A DNA stretch of 64,000 bases from JBGRQA01 sp041725895 (GCA_041725895.1 JBGRQA010000020.1:1-64000); one strand, 5' to 3'; numbered from the stretch's first letter, positions 45,501 through 55,529 are shown. Program-made: numbers and translations. The notes: generated by a model not told the origin, from the sequence alone.

Positions 45501-45534
45501 TTTCGAAGAAGTAGAAGTAAGCAGAAAACTGTAA
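42532..45534 (+). CDS. infB: Translation initiation factor IF-2
   Basis: 1000 aa. The first 55 residues form the IF2 N-terminal fold (RLSKLAREFNVGISTIVDFLNKKG). A Lys/Glu/Pro-rich linker, with a Gly-Gln-Arg-rich stretch near residue 320-345, leads to the GTPase: GHVDHGKTSLLDYIR (G1, about 507), DTPGHEAFT (G3) and NKID (G4). Domains II, III and the fMet-tRNA-binding domain IV follow to the end. Length is typical for Bacteroidota. A strong terminator follows. Confidence 0.97.
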   Translation: MAQVRKNKRLSKLAREFNVGISTIVDFLNKKGIEIDSNPNTKVSEEAYDILAKEYSSDLNLKKESEKVNLKNVRGKKETVSIDDVAGDSEHELVQEEKEESTPVEEPKKEEPKTESPLKVVGKIDLEAINPKKKAAKAEKPAEKPVEKPAEKPVQKKAEEKAETVKETPKPEAQKTEEQPIPAEKAAKKEETVEMKSPVKEKINEPAPSAKEEVKVVGKIDLESLNQKTRPAKKTKAEKEEERKEKQKLEAKKAENTEKATGKEEIFKSSTTKLAGPTVIGKIELPVEKKSSNGDKDKKKKKRKRIKKEGEKVNVAAGQGKEQGQRQGQRQGQRPGQQRPGQRPAKPGAAGDKNKFKKLKKKTVKKEISEEDVQKQIKDTLARLTSKGKSKGSKHRREKRDQYSQKQQELAEQMEAEKSTLKLTEFVTVNELSTMMDVPVTQIISTCMGLGLFVSINQRLDAETLALVADEFGYKVEFVSVELQESIEEEEDREEDMMDRAPIITVMGHVDHGKTSLLDYIRHTNVIGGEAGGITQHIGAYNVRLEDGRKITFLDTPGHEAFTAMRARGAQVTDIAIIIVAADDNVMPQTVEAINHAAAAGVPIVFAINKIDKPGADPERIKGELANMNYLVEDWGGKYQCQEISAKNGVNIEELLEKVLLEAELLELKANPNKRAIGSIVESSLDKGRGYVTTVLVQSGTLKVGDIMLAGSYTGHVKAMFNERGNRIESVGPAEPALILGLNGAPQAGDNFNIMENEKEARGIANKREQLQREQGLRTQKHITLDEIGRRIAIGNFQELNVIVKGDVDGSIEALSDSLIKLSTDEIQVNVIHKAVGQISESDVMLATASNAIIVGFQVRPSMGARKLAEKEEIDIRLYSIIYDAIEELKSAMEGMLSPEIKEEIVSTVEVMETFKISKVGTIAGCMVREGKINRNHKIRLIRDGIVIFTGELGSLKRFKDDVKEVNKGYECGLNIAGYNDIKVGDMVEAFEEVEVSRKL

Positions 45535-45556
45535 TTCATCTCCTCGAGATATTCAA

Positions 45557-45590
45557 CAAAGGCCACTCAATAGAGTGGCCTTTGTTTTTT
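45557..45590 (+). terminator. Intrinsic terminator after infB
   Basis: A perfect 12-bp stem (45557-45568 with 45573-45584), loop AATA, then six T. It begins 22 bp after the infB stop codon. Confidence 0.93.
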
Positions 45591-46011
45591 AATAGGAAAA
45601 CCGATTTGGATTTTCTATCGCAATAGAATCCCAATCTCACAAGCACAACAAACATTCCCCGGTTATTTATTCTCTTGAATAACCATGTACCGCAAAAAAA
45701 ATCACTTGACAAAACCTTTCAATTTGATTAAATTGAATCTTCCATCCAATCAGGCCTTTTCATTGGAGAAATGAAGCAGGCTTCAAACAGAATGGAAGTT
45801 CTTTGAGGCACTGCAAATTAATTACGCTATAGTTAGAGAATCAATACAAAATGGAGTTTGCTCTCCTCAAAGCGAATTTCTAAAACAAAGGAGATATTCA
45901 CTGACAATCTATTGGTCGTACTTTAAGGATTTTCAACAATTGGATAATTCCAACTATTCATTAGACGAAACTGAGAGCATACTTTCAACACACACATGAC
46001 AGAAAAGTTCA
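45591..46011. other. Gap after infB, possible gene remnant
   Basis: No complete gene. One plus-strand frame stays open for 74 codons (45775-45996) without an ATG; it reads like protein (EWKFFEALQINYAIVRES...) but has no start and no family I recognise. It may be the tail of a decayed gene. Confidence 0.35.
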
Positions 46012-46216
46012 AATAAAACTAAAATGGTCATAGACTCAATTTTCGAGCCTCCAAAATGACTAAATTGATCCTGGACCCAATTTTCGAGCCTCCAAAATGA
46101 CCAAAATGATCCTGGACCCTATTTTCGAGCCTCCAAAATGACTAAATTGATCCTGGATCCAATTTTCGAGCCTCCAAAATGACTAAAATGATCCTGGACT
46201 CAATTTTCGAGCCTCC
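46012..46216. repeat. 41-bp tandem repeat, five copies
   Basis: Five units of exactly 41 bp start at 46012, 46053, 46094, 46135 and 46176, with a degraded partial copy after 46217. Each ends in ATTTTCGAGCCTCC; differences are a few substitutions (for example GGACCC, GGATCC, GGACTC). The first unit is the most diverged. Not in a coding frame. Confidence 0.92.
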
Positions 46217-46440
46217 AAAACGACTAGAATAAAACAGAAACTCTATATCCGAACCTATTCAGAATAATAGAATCTACACTGTTCCCCAATATTCTTCTTC
46301 TCTCTAGTCAAAATCATCTCTACATTAGGGTTGGCAGTTTTCTTTCTGGTCAAGACTACAAAAGTAGATTCCTTGATATTTGTGTAAAATAAAAATGAAT
46401 GAAAGAATTATTTATTTTTCTTACATCAAGAATAAAGAGC

Positions 46441-46472
46441 AAAAAAAAACCCCGGACAAACATCCGGGGCTC
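46441..46472 (-). terminator. Intrinsic terminator of gcvH
   Basis: On the minus strand CCCCGGA pairs with TCCGGGG around a 6-nt loop and is followed by nine or so T. It lies just after the gcvH stop codon. Confidence 0.9.
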
Positions 46473-46492
46473 TTCATATATCTCTAAAAAAA

Positions 46493-46867
46493 TTAGATCA
46501 GCTCTTTGTACTGCTCAGCAGAAAGAAGCTCTTCAACTTCAGAAGCATCTGAAAGCTTCACTTTGATGATCCATCCCTCTCCGTAAGGATCGGTGTTCAC
46601 CAAATCAGGAGCATCTTCCAATTTTTCGTTAAATTCCAATACTTCACCAGCAACTGGCATAAACATATCAGATACGGTCTTAACAGCTTCGATAGTTCCG
46701 AATACCTCTTCCTTATCCAATGTTTCACCTTCGGTCTCCACCTCAATGAATACGATATCTCCCAACTCGCCCTGAGCAAAGTCAGTTACACCGATAAATG
46801 CTTCGTCACTTTCAACACGAACCCATTCGTGCTCTTTAGTATACTTTAAATTTTCAGGTACGTTCAT
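46493..46867 (-). CDS. gcvH: Glycine cleavage system H protein
   Basis: 124 aa. GcvH carries the lipoyl arm that shuttles the aminomethyl group between the glycine cleavage enzymes. The lipoylated lysine is K63 in GTIEAVKTVSD. The N-terminal YTKEHEWVRVE and C-terminal DPYGEGWIIKVKLS match the family. It stands alone; gcvP and gcvT are not in the window. Its own promoter and terminator frame it. Confidence 0.96.
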   Translation of the reverse strand: MNVPENLKYTKEHEWVRVESDEAFIGVTDFAQGELGDIVFIEVETEGETLDKEEVFGTIEAVKTVSDMFMPVAGEVLEFNEKLEDAPDLVNTDPYGEGWIIKVKLSDASEVEELLSAEQYKELI

Positions 46868-46905
46868 GATAACTTTGTGTTTTTAAGTATTTCAAAATTT
46901 CCTTC

Positions 46906-46934
46906 CAAAATTACATTTTTTTTTTGATTCCAAA
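46906..46934 (-). promoter_or_regulatory. Candidate promoter of gcvH
   Basis: On the minus strand TTTG (46934-46931) and TAATTTTG (46913-46906) are 17 nt apart, at the short end of the usual range. The start would lie about 30 nt before the ATG. Confidence 0.55.
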
Positions 46935-46989
46935 CGCTCAAAAAAATCGAAAACCAATTACTATACTGTTATATAACATAGTGTCGATT

Positions 46990-49900
46990 CTACTGAGTTA
47001 AAGTAAATCGAACACTGGCCCCGAAATTCGTATTTGTTGTAGCGTAAGAAGTCGACACCATCGGTTTGTTCACAATTCTATCGTAGAACAAACGAAGATT
47101 AAAGCGATTGCTCAAAACGTAGTCGGCACTGAGTTTCAGAGTCACTACATCTTGTCCCGATGTAAGCTGATCTACATTGTCAACAATTTTGCGAATAATG
47201 GTACTGTTTTTCCGGATTGACAAATCGCCCCGAAGATTCAGGTCACTCTTGAACTTCTTTTGCTTGGATCCGGATCCAATGATCATCCCAAAATTATCGA
47301 AACGGTAGCCCAAACCAAAAATCATTTCATTGGAGGCTACTTCGGTAAGCTGGGTATTGGCCAAACTCAAAATAAGCTGACGGGTTCGCTTGATCTCGAA
47401 TCGGGAAGTAAAATTATTTACCCAAATCATATCCACATTAATCAATGGATTGAAACGTTCGTTAATGGAAACGGTATTGGCTTCGTAGCGCGATAGATAG
47501 TTGCCCACCATATTTTGATCTGCGCTAAACCCAAAATCATCCAAACTATAGCCTAAGTTGGTCTGATAGGAACCTACATCGTAAGTAGAGGTATAAGCAT
47601 GACTTAAATTAACAGATTTAAAGTAACGTTTTATCCAATCAACTTTAGACAAGCCATCAAATGTAACCCTCCAGTTGGGCTTCAACTTCAACAGGGATGG
47701 GAACAATTTGTTGGAAGAATTTTTCCCTCCGTAAGCTTTCAGGAAAGCAGGCACCAAAACATCCTGTGAGGTGGGACCGTACCCTTCGTAATACCCGGTA
47801 GCTTCTCCATCCTCTTCAATTGCGTGGTCTGAATAATTTGCTCCCCAACGATCTTTTGCCAAACGTAACGACTCGGCTTTTCTTCCCTCCAGGAATTCAT
47901 CGTAATATTTAGACGAATAATTTTGAGGATTACTAATGGTGAAGAAGGCAGATTTCAAACTAAGGAAGCTCATACTAAAGTTTCCGGACTGCACCTTGTT
48001 CTCTGCCGTAAAATTATTGTCTTTCTCGTTGTATATGTAGTACTCACTTCGGTTTTTGGAGAAATTCCGATTAGCAGTTACATCTATTTTTAATCCTTTT
48101 ACCGGTTCGATAGTACTTCTGAAGGTAAAATTCTCGGTATGCGTCATCATATAAGGAGAATTCAAGGTAGGATCGGTGGTAAGCCATCCTTTTTGAGCTG
48201 CATTCCTTGCAAAATTATCATCCTGATGCCCCATAAGGAATTCCCATCCCGGTGCCGAAGTACCATTAAAGGTTTCTCCACCAAAATAATTGGTTTGTGG
48301 CAAATATCCCGGTAAGGTCGTACTATTGATCTGGGAATAATTCATAGAGATGTTGCGCACACTCATCAAAGTACGCAGGAAAGTTTTTCCAACAGCAGCA
48401 AATAGGTTTTCCTTCTCCTCTATTTTCCCTGCTATTCTCACGCGGGCATTCTTCACATTTGCTCCCACAGTAATCTTTACCCGATTCTGACTGGTAACTT
48501 TGGTTTTCGCCTTGACTTCACGCCCCTGGGTATCGTAAACCTTTACCGTGATATTCTGTGTCATCAATTTATGGTAAACGGTTTTGGATACATTCGCTTT
48601 CAGTTGCGGTATGGTCTCCTCGTAATTCACTTTCTTGAACTTCTTATTGTTCCCTTTGTATTTTCGGCTTCGCCGGGATTTACGATTGATCTTTTTAAGG
48701 AATCCTACCTTATTGTACAGGTTTACAAGATTCAATTGTCCGTTCACCTGGATGTTATTGGAATTGCGGATAACATTCCCCAATTCAATGGTATCGGCAG
48801 TAATAGCCCCGGCATCCCAATCATAGGTGCCGGTATACCTTGTTGTAACCGAAGTCCAGTTAAACAATGGAATTTTATTGATGGGCAAAGTGTAGGTCAC
48901 ATTAAAATTGTGATGGTACTGCACATTTCGTCCCCCATCCAAAATATTATTCCATACGGAATCCTTCCAAATTTCGTAAGCATCCTCATCTCTCTTCTTA
49001 TCAACAATGCCATCGGGCTCATCAATTCGGGAGGTATTGGTTGCCGAAAAATCAAACTTCAGATTCTTCGTAAGATTGTATTTCAAATCATAATATCGAT
49101 TCCAGATAAAATCTTTATTGAAATTCGGTTCAATCAACAGATCCGGATTATCAATATTACGATTCAACACCTCATTGTAGTGTCGGGAGATATCCGAACG
49201 GAACGAAAGCTGTGTTGGTAAATAGTAAAAATTGAAATCCCGTAACAATCGGAAAGTAGGTGACCGGAACGCCTTCACTTTCTTAAATGGCTGAACATTT
49301 TTCGGACGGCTGTTGTAATTATAGCCCAATACACCCCGATAGTTCTTTTCCAGATCCATTACAGTATTTACATTTCTTGAATAGGTCTCATTGTAGGAAT
49401 AGGTCAACGAAAGGTTGGAAACATCCAATAACTTTGGTTTCCCCTTTTGTTTCTCGATCCGAACATTGGTTAAGTTAAAACTCTTCCGCTTGGTATAATC
49501 CTGAGCAATTCTTTTAATGGAATCCCGGGCCTGTTTGTTTTCGGCATGATCCAAGGCAATATCCAGAGGAATATCAGGATCCAACGGATTGTATTCAGGA
49601 TTGATGGTTTTCTCTGATTGAGCATAGTACAAGGGAATGGAAACACCCGAATTCTCCGGAAAGAATTTCCCCAACTCCAGACTTGTTGAAAAGTCATATT
49701 GAAAAACATCTTCTTTGCTGCGTTCATTCATCCCCTGCTCAATTCCACCAAAACCAGCGGTTGATTTACTACCTGCCAATGTTACGGTACCCAAATCCGC
49801 CAATTTGGTTGTAATTCGCATATTGGCAGCCCAACCGCCTTCCTCATCGAAATCAGTAAGTCGGAATTCGTTGAACCAAACCTCTACGGATTTGGCTTCT

Positions 49901-52900
49901 CCATTATCTGTGCCCGAAAAGTTATCCATATGACGATTTCGGATACCAATCATCACAGTCCGCACATTGCCTAAATTAGGGTTACCCACAACCCGAACCA
50001 GATTTTGTGTCTGAAGAGGATCCGGATTATTTTCCAATTCCCCAATAGATCGTTCATAAACTTTCAGGAAATCCACATCCGAACCCGCTTTTCTCATTTC
50101 GTCATTTCGCAATTGCTTAATGGTTTGGAATACCGACAATGGAAAATCGAAGCGGTTTTCATCGGGCCAAACCTCCAGACGATCGTTTTCGTTGTCGTTC
50201 TGGTAACGTCCGGGGGCAGTTAGCTTCAACGGAATTTCGTACTCATAGTAATTGTTTTTATAGTCCGATCCCATTCGAACAAACACACTCATGTCATCGT
50301 CTTCCAGATTGTACCCCTCAATTTCTTCGGCATGCACATCCATCTTCAACCGCTTGTACTGCCGCACATCCATATTCAGATTTTTATATGTAGCTCGACC
50401 GTCACCATCGTCCAAGTCAATTACTTTCAAAAGAATTGCCTGCTCATTTAGTTGTCGTAACTGAGGATTTCGAGGATCCACCACCCGATCGATTCCCGGA
50501 GGAAGTACATAATTCACTGGTTCCTTACTGGCATTCTCCTCAATATTTACGGCTGATACATCAAACTTGGTATCGGGGTTCAGATTGTCACCCTCTCCAA
50601 TCAACGATTGCTTGTACCGGCGCCAATCGTCCCGAACCAAATCCAGGCGTGCAAAACGGAGAATCGTTTCTTTCCGGAATCCCTTCATTAACATCCGCAT
50701 GAAACGAATGGACTTAAAATCGGAAATATTTCCAAAAGTATTTTCGAATTCGGTAACCGGAATCTTAAATTGATACCAATCGACACTCCCCTCGGTACCA
50801 TTGACTAATTTTACATTACTGGTAACTTTATCAACAATAAAGTTTTGCCCCACTTTCATATCTGTGGGATTCAATTTTACACGGTATTGATAGTAAGCCT
50901 CCGTTTCGCTCAAGGTATTATCATGGTTGATGTCCTCCACATCAGGCAATGAAGTAGCCGATGTTGCGAAAGATTCCGGAGAATTCTCCGAGGTGGGCGA
51001 GTTCCCCTCCGGCCCGTTGTACTTCTTGTAACGATCCAGAATACTCAACTCCACAGCATCATAATCTCCCCCTCTGAAATAATGATAATCATCACTGGAA
51101 GGGTCATTCAAAGCCATTTGGTATGCTTTGGAACCTGTTCCCAAACCAGCTGAATTCCGAATTTTTGACAAATAATCTTTTTCAAAGAAAGAAACTTCAT
51201 CCTGAGTACTTAAACCATCCATCCCTACATCCTGATACTTGCGGGAAGTATTGTTGTTGTCAAAGGCATTCACCAGAGATTGAACCAATGGGACACGCCC
51301 CCAAACAGTAGTATCAACCAGGGTGATTTCCTCAGAGATGGGCAAACCGTTCTCAAATGATTTTCGGGAATCCTTCAAAACATCCTCCGAAACATTTCCC
51401 AGGTTAAATAACAGTTCCCCTCCGGTATGATTGGGATCGTCAACAAAGGGATCCATCATCCAGAACTCAATGTATTCAATATTGGCTGCTTCAAAATCAT
51501 TGGTTTCGATTTTCCGCATAATCCCTCCCCATCTGGTTTCCGGATTCTTCAGACTACCATCCTCATTCATTCCATCAGAAATATCACCAAAACCATCTAC
51601 ATCATAGTTGTACGGACCTTTCTCAGTAGGATAGAAAGCCATATTCAAAACCGCAAGATTGGTAGGGACTCCAGCTGGAGCCTCCTTGTTAGGGAATATT
51701 TCCGTTTCATGAATTTCCCGCACAAAGTGACTGGATTGCTGATCCTTATCTGCTTTAATGTGTCCAGGTGTTGCGGAATTATTCCGCAAAAACAAAGGAT
51801 CGATAATGTACCATGCCAATTTCGCCCGGTTAAAACCATAGGCCAAATTATTGTCCAGGTCCCCCTCCGGAAATTCCCCGGGCTGCTGCTGGGGCGTACT
51901 CGCCAAAACCCAAGCATTAAGGTTCTTCATATCGATAGACGTTTCGCTACCTTCGAAATCATCAATATAGGCTGTCCCACTACTTCCGATCCCATTGTTG
52001 TGTCCCGGAATCAATTGAGCAAATTCTCCTTCCACAGAAATGGAAGAAGGTTCTTTAGTCTCCAAAAAAGGAAGCTTATCAATTAAAGTTGTCAAGAATT
52101 GCGATTCGGTACGATAGGTTCCATTCAGCCCCCAGATGGTATTGGAAATCGGTTCGTCACCAATATTTACTTTTTGGGTTAAGGGCCTTTCGGATAAATG
52201 CATTACCGTCGCTCCAAGGTTGAAATCCTTACTCACCCGGTAATCCATATGTGTTCCCAAAAGAGTTTTGGTTTGGATGTTGAACAGGGAATTGTTTTCG
52301 GATGAAATTTTTATTGGAGTTCCGGATTCCAGCAAACTCTGATTGATAATCTTTACACGACCCAAAGTGTAATCAACAGTATAGTCAATATTCTCAATCA
52401 GCTCAATTCCCCCAGCCTGTACTTTTACCGATCCCGGCTGAACATTCAGTGCATTCAATGAGATCTCGGAACTGGAGGAAGATTTGTAACTACCCTTCAG
52501 CAAAAACTTATTCTTTTCTGCAATTTGTTGGGCATCATTTTGTGATTCCTTATAAAGTTCTTCAAATACAATCTTATCTGCAATTGCATCGTTGTTTATC
52601 TTTTTGCGCAAATGGCTACCAAAAGGTTCCAAAACCGGAAATATTACCCGCCCATTGTTTGAATAAACTGTAATTCCATCAATAAAGTCGAACACCCCAT
52701 CGGGAGAAGGATCCAACTGCGAATTCAGATTATCCAAATTCATCACTTTCAAAAGAATCTCTCCCTTAATATCCCCTTCCGAAAGGTAATTCACCGCTGC
52801 ACCCGCCTGATCGTTCTGATACAAGACATTCAGTACGAAATCTTCCTGGTTCACCTGGTAAGCCCCAATGTTGTAAATGTTCTTCATCATCAGATCCCAG

Positions 52901-54510
52901 GTAGCAGGAAATTTAGGGCTCAAATTAGTCCCCTTCAGTAATTTCATGATCAATGACTGAGGTGCACTCACTCCATCACTGGTAAATTCCCCAACCCGAA
53001 AGGTTTGTCCCAGGATGGTATATTCATAGGATACTGCCAATACTTCATCGGCATTCAAAGATTGGTTCAACGAAATAAATCCAAGTTTGGCATTTAAGGT
53101 ATATTCCGACTCCGACAATCTACGTGCATTTTCCACCTTCTCGTAATCCTCTCCTGAGGTAAAATTGGAAGAAAGAGTATTGGTCACTTGGTTAATCTGC
53201 CGAATTGCAGAATAGCTAGTCGTTAACTGCTGGTAAAGATTGTTGGTTCCATTATCCGGAGAAGCGGTGGCAGACCCGGAAAAATCAGGATTCGAGATAT
53301 TTTTGGCATTTTCTCCCAAATCAACAAAGGCCACCACATTCCTGGCTTCCTGGAAATTGGATGTTTTGTTGGTTACCCATACCTCAATTTTATTAATATT
53401 CACTCCCGAATTTATTACGGGTAGATTCTGCAATGACTTATCGTACCGATCCTTGAAATATCTAGACAGGAAAAAGTGTCGATTCACTTCGTAATTATCG
53501 GCCGTAATCTCGAACTCATTCTTCTGGGCCCCATTCTCCATTTCTACCACGGTGGTTTCGCCCTTTTGTTGGGAGAAGACTGAAGTAACCGTTAGTTTTC
53601 CAAATTGCATTTCGGTTTTTACCCCAAACAAATTTTGTCCCCCCGTAATCAAGGTACTCGAAAGAGGGAGTGAAACATTACCGGCTTCCACCTTTTTTAT
53701 GATTTCATCTTCATCCCCAGTATATTCAAGACGCATCTGGTTCTCAAAATCGAAGGTCGCCTCTGTATTGTAATTGACATCCATTTTCAATTTTTCCCCG
53801 ACTGTTCCTGTAACATTCATCTGGATTTTCTCATCAAAATCGAAGCTTGATGTCTTACGAAGGTTCTCGGGTAAAGTGGGATTATCAACTTTGGTGGTAT
53901 TTATACCAAAGGTAAGCTCAGCCGATCCCTGAGGTTTAATTCGAATGGTATTGCTTCCAAATATTTTGTCCAACACATGGCCCCCTACCTTCAAATCGGG
54001 AACCAGGCTATTGCCTCCATTGGTCCCATTGCTGCGGCTTTGCTCCATCCAGTAGTTACGCAAAGACTGATCGAAATCATATTTCTGATACTCCTGCATA
54101 CTCATCGAATAGGGACGGCGATAGTATTGATTCCCAACCTTCTTCATCAGGATGTAACTTCCTGTTTGAGGATCATATTTAACAACCGATTCAATATTTG
54201 ACGGATCCTTCAGGTAAAGAGGCGATACATTCTGGCTTCCCTGCTCCTGATTATCATTTACATCGTCAAACGAAAATCGCAATGAATCGTTCTTCGCATT
54301 CCCATTATCCCGCTGGAAAGGAGAATAAGGATTGTTTATTCTTCCCCGATTATTGGAAAGAGTATCCTGCTGAGGTCTGGTCGCAAATTGACTATCGGAA
54401 TATAAATCCGATGTATTTGCCTGCAGAGAATTTTGATTGACATAACTACTTCCGGTAATCAGAAGCAGCAATGCCAGTGAATATTTAATTAGTTTTTTCA
54501 ATGATAGCAC
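46990..54510 (-). CDS. sprA: T9SS outer-membrane translocon SprA/Sov
   Basis: 2506 aa, the size expected for SprA (Sov in Porphyromonas), the very large beta-barrel that forms the type IX secretion channel. Signal peptide about 1-30 (YSLALLLLITGSSYVNQ). Family blocks include the early GGHVLDKIFGSNTIRIKPQGSAELTFG and the EGEFAQLIPGHNNGIG...AYIDDFEGSE segment near residue 835-865, highly conserved in SprA. The C-terminus ends in a beta strand with FGASVRFTLTQ. It is 40 bp downstream of ruvA. The secreted protease at 29509 would be one of its substrates. Confidence 0.96.
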   Translation of the reverse strand: MLSLKKLIKYSLALLLLITGSSYVNQNSLQANTSDLYSDSQFATRPQQDTLSNNRGRINNPYSPFQRDNGNAKNDSLRFSFDDVNDNQEQGSQNVSPLYLKDPSNIESVVKYDPQTGSYILMKKVGNQYYRRPYSMSMQEYQKYDFDQSLRNYWMEQSRSNGTNGGNSLVPDLKVGGHVLDKIFGSNTIRIKPQGSAELTFGINTTKVDNPTLPENLRKTSSFDFDEKIQMNVTGTVGEKLKMDVNYNTEATFDFENQMRLEYTGDEDEIIKKVEAGNVSLPLSSTLITGGQNLFGVKTEMQFGKLTVTSVFSQQKGETTVVEMENGAQKNEFEITADNYEVNRHFFLSRYFKDRYDKSLQNLPVINSGVNINKIEVWVTNKTSNFQEARNVVAFVDLGENAKNISNPDFSGSATASPDNGTNNLYQQLTTSYSAIRQINQVTNTLSSNFTSGEDYEKVENARRLSESEYTLNAKLGFISLNQSLNADEVLAVSYEYTILGQTFRVGEFTSDGVSAPQSLIMKLLKGTNLSPKFPATWDLMMKNIYNIGAYQVNQEDFVLNVLYQNDQAGAAVNYLSEGDIKGEILLKVMNLDNLNSQLDPSPDGVFDFIDGITVYSNNGRVIFPVLEPFGSHLRKKINNDAIADKIVFEELYKESQNDAQQIAEKNKFLLKGSYKSSSSSEISLNALNVQPGSVKVQAGGIELIENIDYTVDYTLGRVKIINQSLLESGTPIKISSENNSLFNIQTKTLLGTHMDYRVSKDFNLGATVMHLSERPLTQKVNIGDEPISNTIWGLNGTYRTESQFLTTLIDKLPFLETKEPSSISVEGEFAQLIPGHNNGIGSSGTAYIDDFEGSETSIDMKNLNAWVLASTPQQQPGEFPEGDLDNNLAYGFNRAKLAWYIIDPLFLRNNSATPGHIKADKDQQSSHFVREIHETEIFPNKEAPAGVPTNLAVLNMAFYPTEKGPYNYDVDGFGDISDGMNEDGSLKNPETRWGGIMRKIETNDFEAANIEYIEFWMMDPFVDDPNHTGGELLFNLGNVSEDVLKDSRKSFENGLPISEEITLVDTTVWGRVPLVQSLVNAFDNNNTSRKYQDVGMDGLSTQDEVSFFEKDYLSKIRNSAGLGTGSKAYQMALNDPSSDDYHYFRGGDYDAVELSILDRYKKYNGPEGNSPTSENSPESFATSATSLPDVEDINHDNTLSETEAYYQYRVKLNPTDMKVGQNFIVDKVTSNVKLVNGTEGSVDWYQFKIPVTEFENTFGNISDFKSIRFMRMLMKGFRKETILRFARLDLVRDDWRRYKQSLIGEGDNLNPDTKFDVSAVNIEENASKEPVNYVLPPGIDRVVDPRNPQLRQLNEQAILLKVIDLDDGDGRATYKNLNMDVRQYKRLKMDVHAEEIEGYNLEDDDMSVFVRMGSDYKNNYYEYEIPLKLTAPGRYQNDNENDRLEVWPDENRFDFPLSVFQTIKQLRNDEMRKAGSDVDFLKVYERSIGELENNPDPLQTQNLVRVVGNPNLGNVRTVMIGIRNRHMDNFSGTDNGEAKSVEVWFNEFRLTDFDEEGGWAANMRITTKLADLGTVTLAGSKSTAGFGGIEQGMNERSKEDVFQYDFSTSLELGKFFPENSGVSIPLYYAQSEKTINPEYNPLDPDIPLDIALDHAENKQARDSIKRIAQDYTKRKSFNLTNVRIEKQKGKPKLLDVSNLSLTYSYNETYSRNVNTVMDLEKNYRGVLGYNYNSRPKNVQPFKKVKAFRSPTFRLLRDFNFYYLPTQLSFRSDISRHYNEVLNRNIDNPDLLIEPNFNKDFIWNRYYDLKYNLTKNLKFDFSATNTSRIDEPDGIVDKKRDEDAYEIWKDSVWNNILDGGRNVQYHHNFNVTYTLPINKIPLFNWTSVTTRYTGTYDWDAGAITADTIELGNVIRNSNNIQVNGQLNLVNLYNKVGFLKKINRKSRRSRKYKGNNKKFKKVNYEETIPQLKANVSKTVYHKLMTQNITVKVYDTQGREVKAKTKVTSQNRVKITVGANVKNARVRIAGKIEEKENLFAAVGKTFLRTLMSVRNISMNYSQINSTTLPGYLPQTNYFGGETFNGTSAPGWEFLMGHQDDNFARNAAQKGWLTTDPTLNSPYMMTHTENFTFRSTIEPVKGLKIDVTANRNFSKNRSEYYIYNEKDNNFTAENKVQSGNFSMSFLSLKSAFFTISNPQNYSSKYYDEFLEGRKAESLRLAKDRWGANYSDHAIEEDGEATGYYEGYGPTSQDVLVPAFLKAYGGKNSSNKLFPSLLKLKPNWRVTFDGLSKVDWIKRYFKSVNLSHAYTSTYDVGSYQTNLGYSLDDFGFSADQNMVGNYLSRYEANTVSINERFNPLINVDMIWVNNFTSRFEIKRTRQLILSLANTQLTEVASNEMIFGLGYRFDNFGMIIGSGSKQKKFKSDLNLRGDLSIRKNSTIIRKIVDNVDQLTSGQDVVTLKLSADYVLSNRFNLRLFYDRIVNKPMVSTSYATTNTNFGASVRFTLTQ

Positions 54511-54550
54511 AATTTCCTTAGGTTAGTAAAGCAATGCTGTTTTCTTACAA

Positions 54551-55132
54551 CTACAGTTGTTTCAGAGCCATTTTAATCAAAGCTTCCACAGTGGGGCTGG
54601 ACTCTTTGGCTAAAATCTTATCCACAACCTTATTTACTGAATTTTTTGTAAAACCAAGCATAACTAATGCAGATAACGCTTCCTCTTTAATTGTATTGCT
54701 CTGAGGAATCAAAATTTCAGTCATATCTACATCTTTGCCCAACTTATCTTTAAGCTCGATAATAATTCTCTGGGCTGTTTTGGCCCCTATGCCTTTTACT
54801 CCTTTCAGGGTATTCACATCTCCACTTACGATTGCATTCTGTATCTCAGCAGATGCCAAAGACGATAGCATCACCCGAGCGGTACTGGCTCCCACGCCGG
54901 ATACCGAAATCAGAGAACGAAATATCTCCCGTTCCTGCTTATCAAAAAAACCATACAACAACTGAGCATCCTCACGCACTACCTGGTGAATAAATAGTTG
55001 TGCCACAGCCACACCGGAAAGACGAGAATAAGTATTTAGAGAAATATTTAGGATGTAGGCGATTCCGCGGTTATCCAACACAGCATAGGTGGGAGTTAGG
55101 TCCACTAAATCTCCTTTTATGTATTCGTACAT
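54551..55132 (-). CDS. ruvA: Holliday junction branch migration protein RuvA
   Basis: 193 aa. RuvA binds the four-way junction and loads the RuvB motor. The N-terminal OB fold (MYEYIKGDLVDLTPTYAVLDNRGIAYIL), the helix-hairpin-helix pair (ISVSGVGASTARVMLSS and LKGVKGIGAKTAQRIIIELKDKLG) and the C-terminal RuvB-binding helices are all present. Directly upstream of sprA, an arrangement common in Bacteroidota. Confidence 0.96.
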   Translation of the reverse strand: MYEYIKGDLVDLTPTYAVLDNRGIAYILNISLNTYSRLSGVAVAQLFIHQVVREDAQLLYGFFDKQEREIFRSLISVSGVGASTARVMLSSLASAEIQNAIVSGDVNTLKGVKGIGAKTAQRIIIELKDKLGKDVDMTEILIPQSNTIKEEALSALVMLGFTKNSVNKVVDKILAKESSPTVEALIKMALKQL

Positions 55133-55469
55133 GAATTATTCTGTTAGAAAGTGTTATTGATCTAATATAAGGCCCTTTAAAATATGTAAAAATATAGAAA
55201 TATTACAATTGCAACCTTATTTTTTATGTATATAAGTTTCTATGCAAACCGAGTACCACCCTGCATCGAAACAATAACTTACTGAAAACTTATGCTTTAG
55301 ACAAATCGATTCGATGAGCAATTGGTTCAAACAACTATCGGAATTACCTCAGGCTAGTCTATCGTTTTACAACTAAAAACAGTGGCTAGTAGATTTTTAA
55401 CAAGCTTAATCTCTCAGGAATGATAGCCAACTAAAAATCGAAGCTCCGCTAATTGAACTCGGGTTACAA
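55133..55469. other. Intergenic region upstream of ruvA
   Basis: About 340 bp, no gene seen. AT-rich near ruvA, where its promoter should be. Confidence 0.6.
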
Positions 55470-55507
55470 TAAAAAACTGGAGCGATTTACGTTGAAATCA
55501 CTCCAGT
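55470..55507 (-). terminator. Intrinsic terminator of pdxA
   Basis: A 13-bp stem with one mismatch (55476-55488 with 55495-55507), followed on the minus strand by a run of T, just after the pdxA stop. Confidence 0.88.
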
Positions 55508-55529
55508 AATATGGATTGTCTAAATAGTT

